From contig CM056743.1 in NCBI GenBank assembly GCA_029851415.1, forward strand, positions 15,926,727 through 15,990,726: a stretch of 64,000 nucleotides of DNA. Direction: 5' to 3'. Source of the stretch: Eretmocerus hayati (lineage: Eukaryota; Arthropoda; Insecta; Hymenoptera; Aphelinidae). A program made the translations under genes and the position numbers. Positions 12,289 to 25,990 of the stretch are shown in pieces; position 1 is the stretch's first letter, and each line of letters begins with the position of its first letter. The notes under the pieces were generated by a model, which did no database searches, was not told where the DNA came from, and saw nothing but the letters and a program-made list of their open reading frames with translations.

Positions 12289-13097
12289 GGTCTATCTTTT
12301 GCAACAGAACAGCAGAGCTGCATCATGACATGATTCTATTGAGGTTAATTCTTGAAACTCTTTGCTCTTGAAGAAGATGCTTCCTGTTCGGCTGGCTCCA
12401 GTTCGGCACTCTGAGGCCTTGTCCCATCAGAGGTGCGAACCTGTCCAAGCGTATATACATATAACACGGTCACACACCTAGGGAACCGCAAACATGATGG
12501 TGGATACACGATGGCCCTGAACGGACACCAGGAAGTCGCGCGACGACACACCCTGGGAACAGATAGCCACGAGTCGACTATACTGATGCATACTACCACA
12601 TACTGACATACACTCATCTCTGCTGCTTGCAATCAGCTGTGTAGTTGAGGAGCCGGGCGCCTAGCCCGCTAAGATCGCTATCTACTGGCCGTTGTCCTGT
12701 GAATGTTTTGCTCAAGAAATCCAGAATTTCGGAGCGGATATATTTGCTGTCGGCAGTTATCGTTTTGTGCTCCGATTACGGATTCAATCATCTTCAAATT
12801 GTAGGGACATACTCGTCTTGGCTCAAGCAATCGGCGTTTTTTTACTGATTTTGCACAAAAATGTCTATCTTTTTCATATAACACTTTTCAAGTGGTGTAA
12901 CCCACAGTCCCTCATGTTTGGACTAAGATTATGCCCGATCCATCGCATACTTCCAAAAATTAGTAAGTAACGCCGATTCCTTGGGATAAAATTCGTAAGT
13001 TACTGCAATTTGAGAGCGATTTGATCATTTTTCGCGGCGTAAAACGATAACTCCGAAAGGCAGCAATTTTACAGGAATCTACATGTCGGTATCCGAC

Positions 13098-13112
13098 ATC
13101 CCCTTAATAGCA
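13098..13112 (-). repeat. Solo inverted-repeat end of the TTAA MITE family
   Basis: CCGACATCCCCTTAA is identical to the right end, including the TTAA, of the complete MITE at 51952-52329. No opposite end was found upstream, so this is a fragment or a chance match. Confidence 0.4.
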
Positions 13113-15989
13113 TGTCGATTATTGATTAAATTGAAAATTCGACGCAAGCTCCGATGACTGAATGACTTTGAATCATTTCACTCTGTTCCTATCTATCCAC
13201 GCTTCCAAAGATTAATTATTCATCAGTGATTGACCACCCAATTCTATCTGCGAGTATCATTTTGTAGAATTTGCCTGGATAATACTCGTGTGCGCATTGA
13301 ATGAATTCTGTTCAGCAGTAATAAGAAAAATTTTTCATCTGAAAATGTTATGCTCAAAATCTGGGATTGAGTAAAATTTGGTGATTTTACGTGAGGAGTG
13401 AGTGAGGGTTCGGTAGGGTGATGTTGAGGTGGCTTTCAATCCCTTGGATGATCAGAGAAGCCGATTTTGGTTGATAAATATGAATTATTCAGTCAAGTCA
13501 TGTACAGTGGTGGATCCTGTAAACGGAAGAGGGAATATGTATGTATGAGGAAGTACTGATGAACTAGTGTTCGAGTATAACTGTGACTCTATAAAATACG
13601 GTATAGCCTTGAATATGGTCATTACAATCACGAACTGTTACGGTGCTTCTAAGGCCACGAGAGAGATCCTTCAGGCGGGTAAAGAAATAAGTGGCTAGCC
13701 AATGTATACGTGCGTGCCATCACGACTTTTCGAGCTCCCAGGAAGTCGCGAGGCGTTGGTCCTGATGAATAAGCGGATGAATTTTTTTGACTGACCACTG
13801 GGCTCCAGCAATCAGTCATAAAACTACTCCCATTAGCAGCACTCCTGTATATAAAGAGGATTTGCATGCTCATTCTATCAATCATTTATGTTGTAGTTGC
13901 TCTTGCATTTGATTCTGAATTTGGAGGAAGATCAATTTCTACCATTAGGGTTGTAAATTTTGACATAAGAGATCTCATTCATTAAAGTTCGATGATGTTA
14001 CTCGTGAGATCTCTCCTACTTCAGTAAGAATCAATCAAGAGTTGGAAAAACTTCATTCGATACTTTTCACCATGCTCTGTGGGTGAGTGGATGATACACT
14101 AGCCTCCAAAATATAGAACCTAGGTTTCGATCATCCGAAAGATGTTATATTCCTTTCACTTTCCTTCGATGGTGACAGAGGTGTTCTATCCATATACATC
14201 CTTCTGATTGAATCTCGTTCACATATTTGTCCTGAAAAACGTGTGAGCTACCCTCCATTATATCGATCAAAAATTCCAAGCCATTGGATCCTCCCAGAAG
14301 AAAGAGTAAGTCTAGCAGAATCAGAGAGATTCCGGACTTAATCTTTCCGTTAACGTCCTATTGAAAGATTCCAAGGAATCCTCGAACAGTCACACCTCAA
14401 ATTGATCTAAAATTGGAATGGCAAAACCTCAAGATAGCCCGCCATTCACGATCGAACGCATTTGGATCCCAAGACTATTTCCACAAGCCACACCATGCTC
14501 AGATGCTAAGACTCTAACGGAGGAGGTAAAGCTATTAAGGAGTTGTGGACCTAGCAAGGGTGGAATGCGAACATATCACATTTAGAGATGCCATAGACAG
14601 TGGTAGTAGTAGTAGTAGTTAAGAAAGGCTCTCTACGTGCTTGAAATACCAGAGTACGGCCTCTCTGTGTGCCTTTATATTCAAATGCTCTGCGTCTCTC
14701 TTCACATTCCGTCTTGTGTAACCTAAACTCCTTCACTCCTCGCATCCCAGATACGCTCAGAAGACTTTGTTATCGTATACTATAGAGATAGAAAACGACC
14801 GCAGGCAAACTGCTGGTGCCAGAACGTTAATTCCTTTCACAGCAAAACTCGCTTACGTGTGTAACGTCAGCCGCATGCAACTCTCAACCCTCTTCCCCTG
14901 CTTCTCTGTCTTTTTTGGTGTTGGTGCTGGGAGGAGGTTTGGTTTGGCCTATTGTGTCAATGAATGGTTGATGATGTGAGGAGGAGAGGGAAGAAAGTAG
15001 AGGTAGATGGGGATGACAGTGGAATTAAAGAGAAATGGAGTGAAAGGATAGGACGAAGATGGTTTGAGGAGGATGGAGTAGCGGGTTTATAAATGAGTCG
15101 AAGCGAGAATTTAGTCAAGAACAGTTGATTGGTGGGGTGAGGGTACTTTCGAAGATGATTTTGGTTTCGCTTCCTTGGGAAGGAAGGATTGAATCAGTGC
15201 GGGAATTTTTGATTTTCAATTACTCATTCTTAACCCCTGAGTTTAAGCCATACCCCAACGAAAATTGATCTATCTTATCCCGATCGTTAAAACTGGTAGA
15301 ATGGTTCCTTCATATATAATCCACCCGTGATGTACATCACTTCCTGTAGATTATTTCGAACTACACCTCGCAAATGTCCACGTGAATGTGGATCTGTATG
15401 TTGTCTTCCTATCATCATTCGCTTTCTCCTAGAATACACGTCCAATCCTCATTATATTTCAAGTGTTTGTTCTGAGCTGATCAGCGATGGTACCGCTCCA
15501 TTTTCAGCACGAGATACAAGAATCCTTCCTCTTCCACGTCCGATTAATTGATTAACATAGTAAGCCATGACGTAATGTTCGTAGTGGAGACTATAATTTC
15601 ATAATTAACAATTTCACTGGACAGTGTGCATTTGGAATTTTTCACAAAGAGAAAGAAGCTTGGCATTGAAGTGATCACACTTTGAGATCCAGCTCGTCTG
15701 TTCATTTCTGAGTCTAAAACTAAGGAAGCAATCTGAGGAATCTGTACATTGACAATCTCTGTTCCAATTGAACAGTTACGTTACCCCGGAGAGTCCGTGG
15801 GGATGAAATTTCCGACTCAATCTCAGTGAGTTATTATATCCGAAAACTTTCCTACGAAACATATTTATCGAATTAGAATGAATTTTTGTATGATACGACA
15901 TTTATCGAATATTTTGTCGAGTCTTCGTTCAGCCTCTAACGTGTAATGTATCGCACTCGATATATACTGAATCCATTGATCTTGAGTAG
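13113..15989. other. Non-coding stretch with a TAG/GTA microsatellite
   Basis: A (TAG)n-type microsatellite lies at about 14597-14620. Similar triplet runs recur at about 18047-18066 and 21971-21998. No gene is recognised. Confidence 0.45.
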
Positions 15990-16367
15990 CTACCATTCTT
16001 TTTCTAGAACTCGGAGAAACTCATCGTCTAAAGTTTGCGCGAGAGAAAATAATGAGTTCAAGGAAGTTGTTGAGAATTTTCTTCGCTTAGCACGGATTGG
16101 ATTTCCTTCCGCACTCTTCATAAAACCATCAGATGAAAAGAGTTGCCTGGAGTATATCGATCGATTCCTAATAAACTTGTTGCCCCGTCTGTCTCCATTA
16201 TTCTTTACTCGAATTCTCAAATAGTTCTTTCGATCCCCAATCATACACATGAATGGTTCTCCACCGGATGGAATTTGCGAATAATCAAATTCTTGTTTAG
16301 ATGTCAATGGACAGAGTGTCACATTGAATTTTTCTGTTAAATCGTCAAATTCATGCCAATTCTCCAT
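15990..16367 (-). CDS. Hypothetical 125-aa protein, single open frame
   Basis: The start context GACAATGG is strong. The product is hydrophilic and basic in its middle, with RKNYLRIRVKNNGDRRG and IRAKRRKF, a possible nuclear-localisation-like cluster, and an acidic amphipathic tail (LDDEFLRVLEKEW). There is no signal peptide or membrane segment and no family I recognise. Other open minus-strand segments at about 17.4-17.6 kb and 18.9-19.2 kb could belong to the same transcription unit. Without a homology search the call rests on start context and composition only. Confidence 0.35.
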   Translation of the reverse strand: MENWHEFDDLTEKFNVTLCPLTSKQEFDYSQIPSGGEPFMCMIGDRKNYLRIRVKNNGDRRGNKFIRNRSIYSRQLFSSDGFMKSAEGNPIRAKRRKFSTTSLNSLFSLAQTLDDEFLRVLEKEW

Positions 16368-17395
16368 TGTCGAATGAAAGGCTTGTCAAAAAAAGTATGG
16401 TCCAGGGAATACAAAATATTGAATCATTGAATGCTTAGGTCAAAGACTCTCATATACACGGAGTTCTTTTCAACCAACTTTGTTATAAGATAAGCTTGCT
16501 CAATTCACTCCTACTGCTTTTATTCCATTCACCATTTTGGCCCGTGTCGAATTCTTCAATGCAGTTTGGAGCATTTCTAAGCCCATTTCAAAACTCGAAA
16601 ATGAGTAGGAAGACGTTTGATCTCATCCAACCAGAACCAAGCTATCTTAGTTTTTGTGGAAAGTTCCTCCTGAGAACTTTCGAGGTTGTTCCTCATTCGC
16701 CCTCAATATGTGTGAGAGGCTTATATCCATGAAATTGGCTGACTTTCTCGTTCAACGGAATATCTCGGCTTCTCGTCGTTCAAATGAGACGTTCCACAGT
16801 TCAGTAATACTCTTCTTGAATGCTTGAGTGATATGGATGGATTTTCATGGAACGGTGGATAAATTTAGAACAGTGCTATGGAAACAAATCAGGCAGATTT
16901 TACTTTCCTCAATGACATTGATTGTAAAATTGGTCACGAAACAAATTTTGCGATCCTGCAACAACCGTGATGAAGTTGATACGAAAATGAGCTGAAGGAT
17001 AATGAAATATGTTTGATGATACAATCAGTAACATTCAACACCAGATAGAGAGAATTGAATATTGTTTGGTCAGATCTAGTGGCTGTCAGCTATTTATACT
17101 TGAATCCGATTAATTTGAAGAAGATGGTTTCGAATTGTGTTCGGCACAATGCTGGCTACTGTAAACGCAGTTTTCGAATGTTATCAAAACAAGGCTTCGT
17201 AATTTCACTGAACAGAATTCCCACGTATAATCAACTCACAATCGGTGCTTAAAATTTTTTCTTTACTCCATTCGACTCGTGATCAACGTGTCCTAATCTG
17301 CTACTTCCTCAAAGTTCACCCATATTTGGAACCACTATTCGAAGCTAAAATCAATATATTCAGTCCTTGGACCCTGACTTTTCCCCTGATCGCTA

Positions 17396-17638
17396 TCATG
17401 CATTCATGGAAATCATCGCAAGAATCAGGAACAGAAATGCTGTCTGTGGAGCATAGAACCTGTGACGGGGTCGATAGCCACGATCAATTTTGATACTCTT
17501 AAAGCTGAAAGGAATTTTCCTCCCTGAAGGAGAAGTCGGGGTAGAAGGATGCTGGTAGATTTCGTTGATGTTTTGCAGTTTCAACATCTCTTGGTTCAGA
17601 TCAGCCTTTTTGGTCAAAATTATCCAACAATCGATCAT
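17396..17638 (-). CDS. Unrecognised open segment, possible exon
   Basis: The frame includes SPSGRKIPFSFKSIKIDRGY, which reads like protein. It ends beyond a weak donor-like CACAG|GTTCTA at about 17461. It lies on the same strand as the open frames at 15990-16367 and 18918-19168. No family is recognised. Confidence 0.2.
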   Translation of the reverse strand: MIDCWIILTKKADLNQEMLKLQNINEIYQHPSTPTSPSGRKIPFSFKSIKIDRGYRPRHRFYAPQTAFLFLILAMISMNA

Positions 17639-17839
17639 CTCTAAAGCTCATCGTACATTTCACTTGATATTGAACTCAACCAAGGCATAATTTGCATGAA
17701 ATTATTCTTCAAATAACAACGGAAGACAATCAAGCACAACTATGACAAGAGAGTGACAGAGATGAAACAAAGCAAGCTTGTGAATAACGGCGATGACACA
17801 ACGGGTCGACAGACGAGGAGCTGAATTTCTCGCGTAAGC

Positions 17840-18080
17840 TTTGCAAAAAATGCCAAAGCAATGCAAGCCTCATGTATATATATTCAACTCCGAACCTGGG
17901 CTCTCGTCGTCTCTCTCTACTCGCTCGCTACCGCTAGCCGGACATTTGTTCACGGCTAAGCTGCGCACAGCTCGCAGTTACCCAGAGGCAAGTGCTCGAG
18001 TGGGGAAGAGAGAGAGAGAGAGAGCTTGCAGAGCTTGCGCATTGTATAATGTAGTAGTAGTAGTATGGTTTGTGTGTTAA
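17840..18080. promoter_or_regulatory. GC-richer segment with (GA)n and (TAG)n runs
   Basis: The segment has clustered CpG-bearing motifs (CTCGCTACCGCTAGCCGG), then a GA run at about 18008-18024 and GTA triplets. It resembles a promoter or leader island but has no demonstrable gene attached. Confidence 0.2.
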
Positions 18081-18917
18081 GAACACTGGAGTGCTCGGTC
18101 TTGTCGAAAAAGCGCTCAAAGAATTCATCCGAACGTTAAAATTCTCGTGCTTAGCCACGATTTTGCCATGCGTAGAATTATAAGCATTCGCAAAATACTC
18201 TTGCAGTGGGGCTCGATTTGAAATGAGGGATTCGTGTAGCTTATATCTAATGATATGAGGATAAATATGGGCCACATGATTTGAGTAGCGACGCGGATAA
18301 CATCGATCGTAGTGAATAGATAGAACAAATCCTGAATGCTACCTGCACGAGTTTTGGAATTTTTTCTAGAGTATTTAATAAATAAGATATTCCGTGACGG
18401 ATTCGATTCGAGAGTCAACGTCAGGAATGTGAGCAAGAATTTTCGATCAGCAAACCTTATTTTATCGAACTATCCATTGTTATTCACTCGGAGACGAAGA
18501 ATTTTGAATGAATCTAGTTATGACAGGCTACCGTGGAGAATGAAGTTACAGATCTGCGAATTTATATTCTAAGATATATATTCACCTAAATGAATATATT
18601 TGATTGGATAGGACAACATTTAGGCGCGTAAGATCAAAATAAACTGAATCCACATCCGAAAAGTGCGAATATCAGTTCAAGAATTGACCACATTTTGATG
18701 GATTCAAAGTTATCCCTAACAGGAGATTTTCCCCATATACTTCATGATGTTTGTCAGTCCGAAAGATGAAATTCCGTGATAATTCACCTCCATGTTTTCG
18801 ATTGTGGAGGACTACGAAATAGATGGGTTTCAAAAGTTGTGAAACGCCGTTTGTTATACTTTTTGCTTTGCGAAGTCAATCCGGGTTAAACAAAGAACAC
18901 GTGTCACCTCATTTTAC

Positions 18918-19168
18918 CTCTAGAATCATGTAGTTCATCGTGAAGGGAATCTGGATATTTGACCTTACTTCATTGGACGATCTTAATTTTAATAGCTCTT
19001 CAAAGTCGGGAATCTCGAGACCACTGGGAATGAAAGGTGAGCTCTGAGCCGCACTCGATACTTTTACATTATTTTCCATTCCATTCACATGCGTGTGACA
19101 CGGATTGGACATGGCCGTGAAAGACACGTTATTCGTAGCTCGTGAGTCTTCAAAAGTGATATCTAACG
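18918..19168 (-). CDS. Candidate internal exon, 251 nt
   Basis: It is bounded by a good acceptor (GATTCTTTTCAG) and a donor (GAG|GTAAAA), and is open throughout in one frame. The peptide includes SSAAQSSPFIPSGLEIPDFE. The exon starts two bases into a codon and ends in phase 0. The product is polar, with no recognised domain. It could belong with the minus-strand frames at 17.4-17.6 and 16.0-16.4 kb; the joins are not proven. Confidence 0.3.
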
Positions 19169-20301
19169 CTGAAAAGAATCTCTTGTTGCTAAAGTCACTG
19201 GTATGTATAAGTATGCAATACATGGGAGATGAGGTGAAATATGATATGGTTATATTGAAGTCGTGACTGTAAGGATGTACTCATTGCTTCGAGGTATATC
19301 GCATTTCTCCCTTCGTGTACAGTCATAAATCTCGAAGTTTTGCTGGATCTTTCGAAAAAAACACCATAGAAAGTCTGATATCAAATAACTTTTTGGAATT
19401 GGTGCTACAATCTGATCATTTTGCATCCTTCAGATTTTGGATGGGGAAGATTGCATGGCTATATCACGGTATTGCATTTCGATATGATTACTTAGTAGTG
19501 CAGCCGTTATACTATCTTTCAATGAAAGGCTAAGGGGCTATCTCTGAATAAAGTGAAGATATCAGAAATGAGGAAACATTCACCTCATCCTCCACGCTGG
19601 CTATACGAGTCAACAATTTCCCATTCAAAATATGTAATAAAATTAGAGAAGTGTCTTGAATCATCAGATCTTCCTCCACGTAATTCATAGAAAGCCCCGA
19701 AGGTTGACGGGCATTCGTTACAAATTTTCAAATTATGAGTTGAACCATAAGGCCACCTCATTGATTAGAATACACAGCAATTTAAGCACGTAAGCTCCGA
19801 AATATCACAGTACAAATGAATGAAGTTGATTCACATTGATCTTCTCGAAAGTTTCTTTTCAATTTCCCGTGAATTACCTAAAGTAAGAACTTTCGAGGAA
19901 TTTGAGAGAAATCTCATCGCATTCACACAGGGTGTGGAGACTTAGTTCGAAATCAGATTCCAATATGACTCAAATCATACTGTAGTCTGGAAATTTGAAG
20001 GGAATCGTATCTTGAGAATGTTCAAATTATTTTCATGTAACTTCATGACTCCTCCTTCGGTTTTTCAATCATTCGTCAAAATTTAGAGTATCATCAGTGA
20101 ATGTATAATAGATGAGATTGTAGAACCTATCATGAACAATATCATCAGTGCATCATTATATATTTTGACGACTATTTTTTATAAATTCAGTACGATGGGA
20201 TATGGACTAGATCAAAGAGCATCACTGGGCCCACCTTGTGTATGATGAATTGGTCACAAACTGTATCTAAACTGTAAAAACTCCTGGTGTACTCTTACAG
20301 T

Positions 20302-20442
20302 GCTGGGCATTGGAAACCATGAGATCAGTGCTCAGCATTGTAGAAATGCCGTGCTGAGAACGTGGGCCTGGCAATCATAGGCGCCGTGGATTTTGTCCTT
20401 CTCAGCACTGGTTCCATGGTTTCCAGTGCCCAGAAGTGTGAA
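20302..20442. repeat. Small palindromic element, about 140 bp
   Basis: CTGGGCATTGGAAACCATG at the left and its inverse (CATGGTTTCCAGTGCCCAG) at the right, plus an inner TCAGTGCT/AGCACTG pair, can form a stem around a loop of about 60 nt. No target duplication is clear. Confidence 0.45.
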
Positions 20443-23400
20443 ATGACGGGCGTCCGGGTTTTGACAATTCTGAGAAGGTTATGTTGTATACAGTCTCTGC
20501 ATGTGAATTCTCAAGACGCGTGTTATTTGATATTGTCGACCACTGTAATAATAACGTTCTCAGAATGGTGCCGCCCTGTATGGGCTCACCAGGGAATTTA
20601 CAGACGCGCCCATGAATCCACAACGGCGCTTTCACAGTGTAGTACAAAAGGGAGTCATTCGAAATTATCTCATAGAATGACCTATCAAACCAGGCTACGT
20701 TCCGGAACTTGTGTTCAGGTTCAAAAATCAATTCTTCCCACCCATGGTACGCTAGCCTAATGATTTCCACACATGAACTTGACTGTAATGGCTATCAAAT
20801 CGAATTCACGTCGATTTGCCTACAATTCACTAGGAAAATTCCATTCTGATGACAACTTTCTTGTGGAACCGATTTGAAACCAATCAACTAGTTTCGAGAG
20901 TTGCTCTCGCAGTCAAGGATTGTTTTATTCTTACGTATTGAAAGTGTTACAAGCGGAGAGAATTCCGCTGTCATAGCCCAATATTGATATCGAACCCCAA
21001 ATTAGTCACACATACATTTTGAAGAGCGTATGACAAACTTACGTCCGCGTTATAGATTCACCGATGCGTTCCAAAGTTCCTCAAGTTAACGATATTTTAC
21101 ACTCTACGCTTATTCTATCCTCCCATACTACCTTCTGGAATCGATCACTCTATCCAAGTCAATCGCTCATCCTATCAAATTATTACCTCATCAATAATTC
21201 TGATTCTGTTTACTCCATTACATTATCAATAGTTTGATTCGACTGAAAACATCTACGAACTCTCAATCCTTCCATCAATTCCACAACTCGCCTCACACAT
21301 TGCATTCCATTATTCCCCAAATGATCCTCAATATCTGCATCCCACATAACTCTCTATTACATTCTCAAATTCACCTTCTACTACGAGGATGCAACCACTA
21401 CGAAGAAGATTCATATCCTATCAGTTGGGAATATTGTCGATTGATATCGTCAAAGAAAAGGTACTATCATATATGTCTATATGTGCACAGATCGGAATAG
21501 GCGTTACGCTCAACTGGATAGAGGCAATACCATGGATCACACAGAATCATGAGAGCTTGCAAGCACCAGAAAGGAAGATTTCGATAAAGGGTCTTCGAAT
21601 TCCCCGAATGCATCCTTCCATTACAGACGTAACGGTACATTCGCCACAGAGGAGTAGTTGTAGTAGTGAGTACCTATTAGGATGAGAAGACGACATAGAA
21701 GGATTTCCAGCAAGTATTGGTGTGCCTGGCTCAAGCTCTCGAACTGAGTGTCGTAATACTCACGTTCATGGTTTAATGCTGAAATCTACCAACGATACCC
21801 GATATCTCGTAAGAGAATCTCCAAGGATCTTTGCGAAATGTTCCAGATGATGCTGCTGACCGACTTCATCATTGAGACGAGTATTGAGAAGTTAAGAGCG
21901 TGAGTTAGAGGTTAGCATTTCCGAGGATCATCAGCGCTTATGAGCCAAATTGTAAACTTTGACGATGCAGTGGTAGTAGTTGTAGTGGTAGTTGTAGTTT
22001 GATCTCTGATTGGTATTAAGATATACATCTCTGTTGGTACTACATTATGAATGGATTCATTTGAATTTCGAGGCCAGTCCTGACTTCTGTATGTGTATCG
22101 ATATCGTCGAATGTGATCGAATATTCTATCAGTCAAGTGATATTTTCTAAGACTCGAATATGATATTCGTTCAGATTGGATTACGCACTTTGGTATTAGA
22201 ATGAGCGTTCCAGAAAAGAGGATTCTCATCAGAAGGCTGTTGGATGATCGTGAGAAGCTCGGCAATATTGAAGTTACAAACAGCTCATTCAAGGACTCTG
22301 TTCTTCATGTGCGAACCTCAGGTGTGCCAGAGCTGAGCCAATCAATCATGTAGAGCTCTCAAGATTGGCTTCATGTTTGGCGACAGATTGGGAGAATCAA
22401 TTTCAGGGCTCAGGTGGCTGACGTCATTCATATAGCCGTTACTGAAACCATGAAATTGTGGTTGAGACCATCTTAGTTTCCATTGGAATCGGATTGATTT
22501 ATTATTGCACTGAGAGGCTTGAGAAGTTGTGACGAAAAATTGAATTAGCAAAACTGTTCCATTTTTTTAACTTTGGTGGGTCCAAACTGTGAGATTAGAT
22601 GGATTCGTGGAATTTTTTGAAAGGATTAATGAGGCTCTCCCGTATTCGAAACTGTCCAAAGAGGGAGAGAAGAGGATATTGGAGTATCTGCAAATGTGTC
22701 AACATTCATCATAGGAAGTTTTGATGATATCTCTTTCCCTAACTAGTGATAGTTATGAGTTACCCAAACCTTTTTATATCTCACTAAGAAATCACGATGA
22801 AGCATTAGAATATCATCTTGTGACTCGTGGGATTCAGGATCCCGCTATATCAACACCTTCACTGCGATGGGCCCCACCGGTAGGTTCCACGCGTCCAACA
22901 CTCTGTGCGGCGCTCATCAGAATCCCATTGCACAAAGGACCCGGACGCGTTTTTTGCCGTTGCAATGAACATGTTAAAGAATGTAGCCGCGGAGATATGA
23001 GTCATTCTGAAACAAGCTGGATAAAACAGTCATCAGACGGGTCTAGAAAAAAATCGAAAAAAGTTTTCCCAGTTAACTATATGTTGAGATGGTACGAAGA
23101 ATTTTTTCCGGATATTTCCTACTCCTCTTGTGGGACCTTCCTAGCCTATTCTGGAAAAATCATAGCTCTAGCAGAATTCAACATTCTTCGACGTATCCGG
23201 ATGCATTTTCCTCGTTGATGCAAGGACTCTCTAGGAAAAGATTTCCACGAAATTACTCCCAGGTATGGAGGTTTAAGAATGTGTACTCGTCTCAAGGAAT
23301 TCACGAATTTGAAGCAACTTATCGATTGTGTTTGTGCTGTAAGACAAAGAGAATAAAACGTACAGCCGTTATTTGTCTTTCCGCATCAATATACACACCG

Positions 23401-24712
23401 TTTTTCTCGTTCTGGAGTCGGTATATTTTGGGCACATACGATTTGACCACGGCCGAGTATAAAATTAATTTAACACATACGAAATTTCAATGAGTGATTT
23501 CAAGGTTCTCCACTTGAAGATTTCATAGCAGTTATTATGACTATAATAACGGAAGTTAAAAGAATACTCAATATGAATTGTGTAGACCAGCCATGAAGCG
23601 ATTCGATGAATTCCAATATAACTCAGAAGGTTGAGCTATGCAATTCATATAGTGTGAATCCCGTATTGAATGTCAATTGTATCATGCAGGCGCAACAGTT
23701 TCCATTACGCTATTGGAAATTATATTCTATTTTCAGATTTGATTCATTTTCAATGAAGAACATAGAGTGGAGTCTCACACAAGAGCCCCAAAGAAATTTT
23801 CTGAGATTTTTCGGAGTTTACCGGTACCGCGGAATAAATAAAGACTTGTATTTAAACTGAGAAAGATGATGTCTTTTTTCTCTCATCTCCTACTTCAGTT
23901 TGGAAGATTCAGATTCTCTCTGGATCTTACAAACTATCGTCTTAGACTGAATATGGAGTGAAGCGCTTTGTATATAATGTTCATATCAAAAAGCACGAAC
24001 GCATTTTGCAAGTTTTATTCGCGAACCCGACTAAATTTGAAATTATTCCGAATCATTCTTGTAAATTTCGTGGATGATCAATAATTCAAACACAATCCGG
24101 TCTCGGAGCACTATTTTTGATTATAAAGCTCATCACTTTCTTCTTTTCAACAAAGCAAATAACGTTCTCAAAGAATCACATTTAATAATGAGTTCAAGAG
24201 AGTTGATCTGAGAGAAAAAAAGGCTTTGCCATGAAACATTGTATTTTGCAGTTTTGCAAATGGAGCATTCACTCAAGAGCAACCTCCAACGACAGTAGCT
24301 CTGGACCACTTTTTGTGGCACATAATGTATTTAGTGAACGGCCATGATTTGAACAGGAGTCTCACATAATCTGTGATAACCATTGTGAATACGTTCACTT
24401 CCAAATCTCAGAAATCTGTTTTAAACAGATCATGAGACACAAATATTCTTCCTGATCCCAATCTTTGCTTTGTCAAAATATCCATTTTCCAAAAGAGTTT
24501 CATGATTTTGTATCTTTGAATAAGCACAAAAAGAGTTTGAGGTAAAGATAACTCTCTAAGAAAACTGGAAGGTGTCATAGAACGTTCAAGTGTTGGAAGC
24601 CACAGTTCTGCAGAATCAAATCAACGATTTGAATTCTGTGACTCATTCATAAAATAACGTTGAAGGAAGAGATTGAGAGGACAAGAGATACACGAATACA
24701 TTTTTCCATTAC
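20443..24712. other. Gene-poor stretch with unassigned ORFs
   Basis: The longest frame is plus-strand 22721-23218 (165 codons). Its composition is plausible, but it has no recognised motif and no support from splice sites. No other structure is evident beyond AT-rich DNA and a triplet microsatellite near 21.97-22.0 kb. Confidence 0.4.
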
Positions 24713-25177
24713 GTACGCTCGGTAGCAAACTGAACTGATCGAACACTTTTCAAACGATGACCATTTGTGACGCAGCTAATTTCACGTTGTTTCTCGCACA
24801 TGCGCATTCGTGGCGGCGTAACTCCTGCTGCGAATCCGAAGGGACGCGCGGAAGGGCTTGCGAATTTGAAAAGTTGTTTAGTTGCAATACTTGGAAATTT
24901 CTTGAATAATGTTTTCAGCAAGGCCGATGATCATTTCTGACAAATCGAATTCTCAGAATTCAAGGATTATCAGCCTCTAGTGCGATCATTCTTCATGTGC
25001 TCGTGCAAATGCCAAAAAGTGAGGTTAGGGCAAAATTGTCGGCTTGATCAATAATGCCGATAACTGTATGATGGTATTATTTTAGTATGTTGCTAAAATT
25101 GCGGCTACGAACGTCGAGGTATTGGAAGAGGACATCTGTTGGAGGCGATAAATTGTATTTCCAGTGCCCGAGTTGAA

Positions 25178-25200
25178 TATATATATATATATATATATAA
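25178..25200. repeat. (AT)n microsatellite
   Basis: This is an uninterrupted AT run. A shorter counterpart lies at the mirrored site near 44960-44980 in the right arm, so the length differs between the copies. Confidence 0.8.
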
Positions 25201-25204
25201 AAGT

Positions 25205-25310
25205 ATAGGCCCCTGGTGTGGGCCACCCCATCGGTCCACGTCGTAAGTCGAGAATCCAATTGGGACCCGGAAGGCTCAGGTTCGATTCCCACTGGAGTAA
25301 TTTTTTTTTT
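25205..25310 (+). repeat. tRNA-like SINE fragment with B box and T run
   Basis: GGTTCGATTCC (25279-25289) fits the pol III B box, sits in a T-arm-like stretch and is followed by ten T residues (25301-25310). A pairable 5' acceptor strand and a clear A box are missing, so this is not a functional tRNA. The mirrored right-arm copy keeps a better T stem (CGGGTTCGATTCCC). Confidence 0.4.
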
Positions 25311-25730
25311 TCAATTCAAACCGGCTTTTTATATCTTTTCTCCCAACTATGTATCGGTAATCTTCCGAAATTATCAACGTTTCTTAGTGTAAATCTTAAT
25401 CACCTAGATGAGCCATCTAGCAAGCATGAAATTGCCAATCACATCTCCAAGTCATAACACATTTTATGGGTATCTGAGGGCTTCGTGTAATTTTATATTA
25501 TACTGTTATTAACTTTGCATGAACCAGATCCAGGATTAGAGAATGAAGTTTTTTTTTCTAAATATCACCAACATGAGTACCCAACATTAATCCCCGACCA
25601 AAGTTGAAACATGAATTCTGGTCATTAAGCTTTCAAAGAAAGTGTCAAAGCTTGGAAATCTTTCAAATTGGGAGTCTATTAGTAACACAAAATTGATTTC
25701 AATTTCTTATGATTTTGAGAAATGTTCATC

Positions 25731-25736
25731 AAGAGA
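25731..25736. repeat. Left target-site duplication of the retrotransposon
   Basis: AAGAGA, matched by the copy at 30122-30127 and by the single copy at the empty site in the right arm. Confidence 0.85.
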
Positions 25737-25990
25737 ACGCGGCTCTGCGCGCGCGCGCTCCACTGGATGGTCGAATAAAAGTCGCTCCCAGTATTATTAT
25801 TCGCTACATATTATTATTGTGAATCGAGTGTGTTCAGTGGACGTTAAAGTAACCCAGTAAAATTGGTGAACACATTATTCCTATAAATTCGAGTGAAGTG
25901 TATCCCTCTCAGACAGAATCAAGGAATAGTCATATCCTAACCTAAAAAAGCCACGCGGGAGTCACGCTGCACGTGTGATATACATCCCTC

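Noticed and set aside
22721..23218. 165-codon plus-strand frame as a real gene
   Set aside because: The length is suggestive, but no motif, start context or splice evidence was found, so it is mentioned only within the regional entry.
25279..25310. Functional tRNA gene ending in a pol III terminator
   Set aside because: Only the T-arm and B box are present; no pairable 5' acceptor strand or clear A box is found at the right distance.
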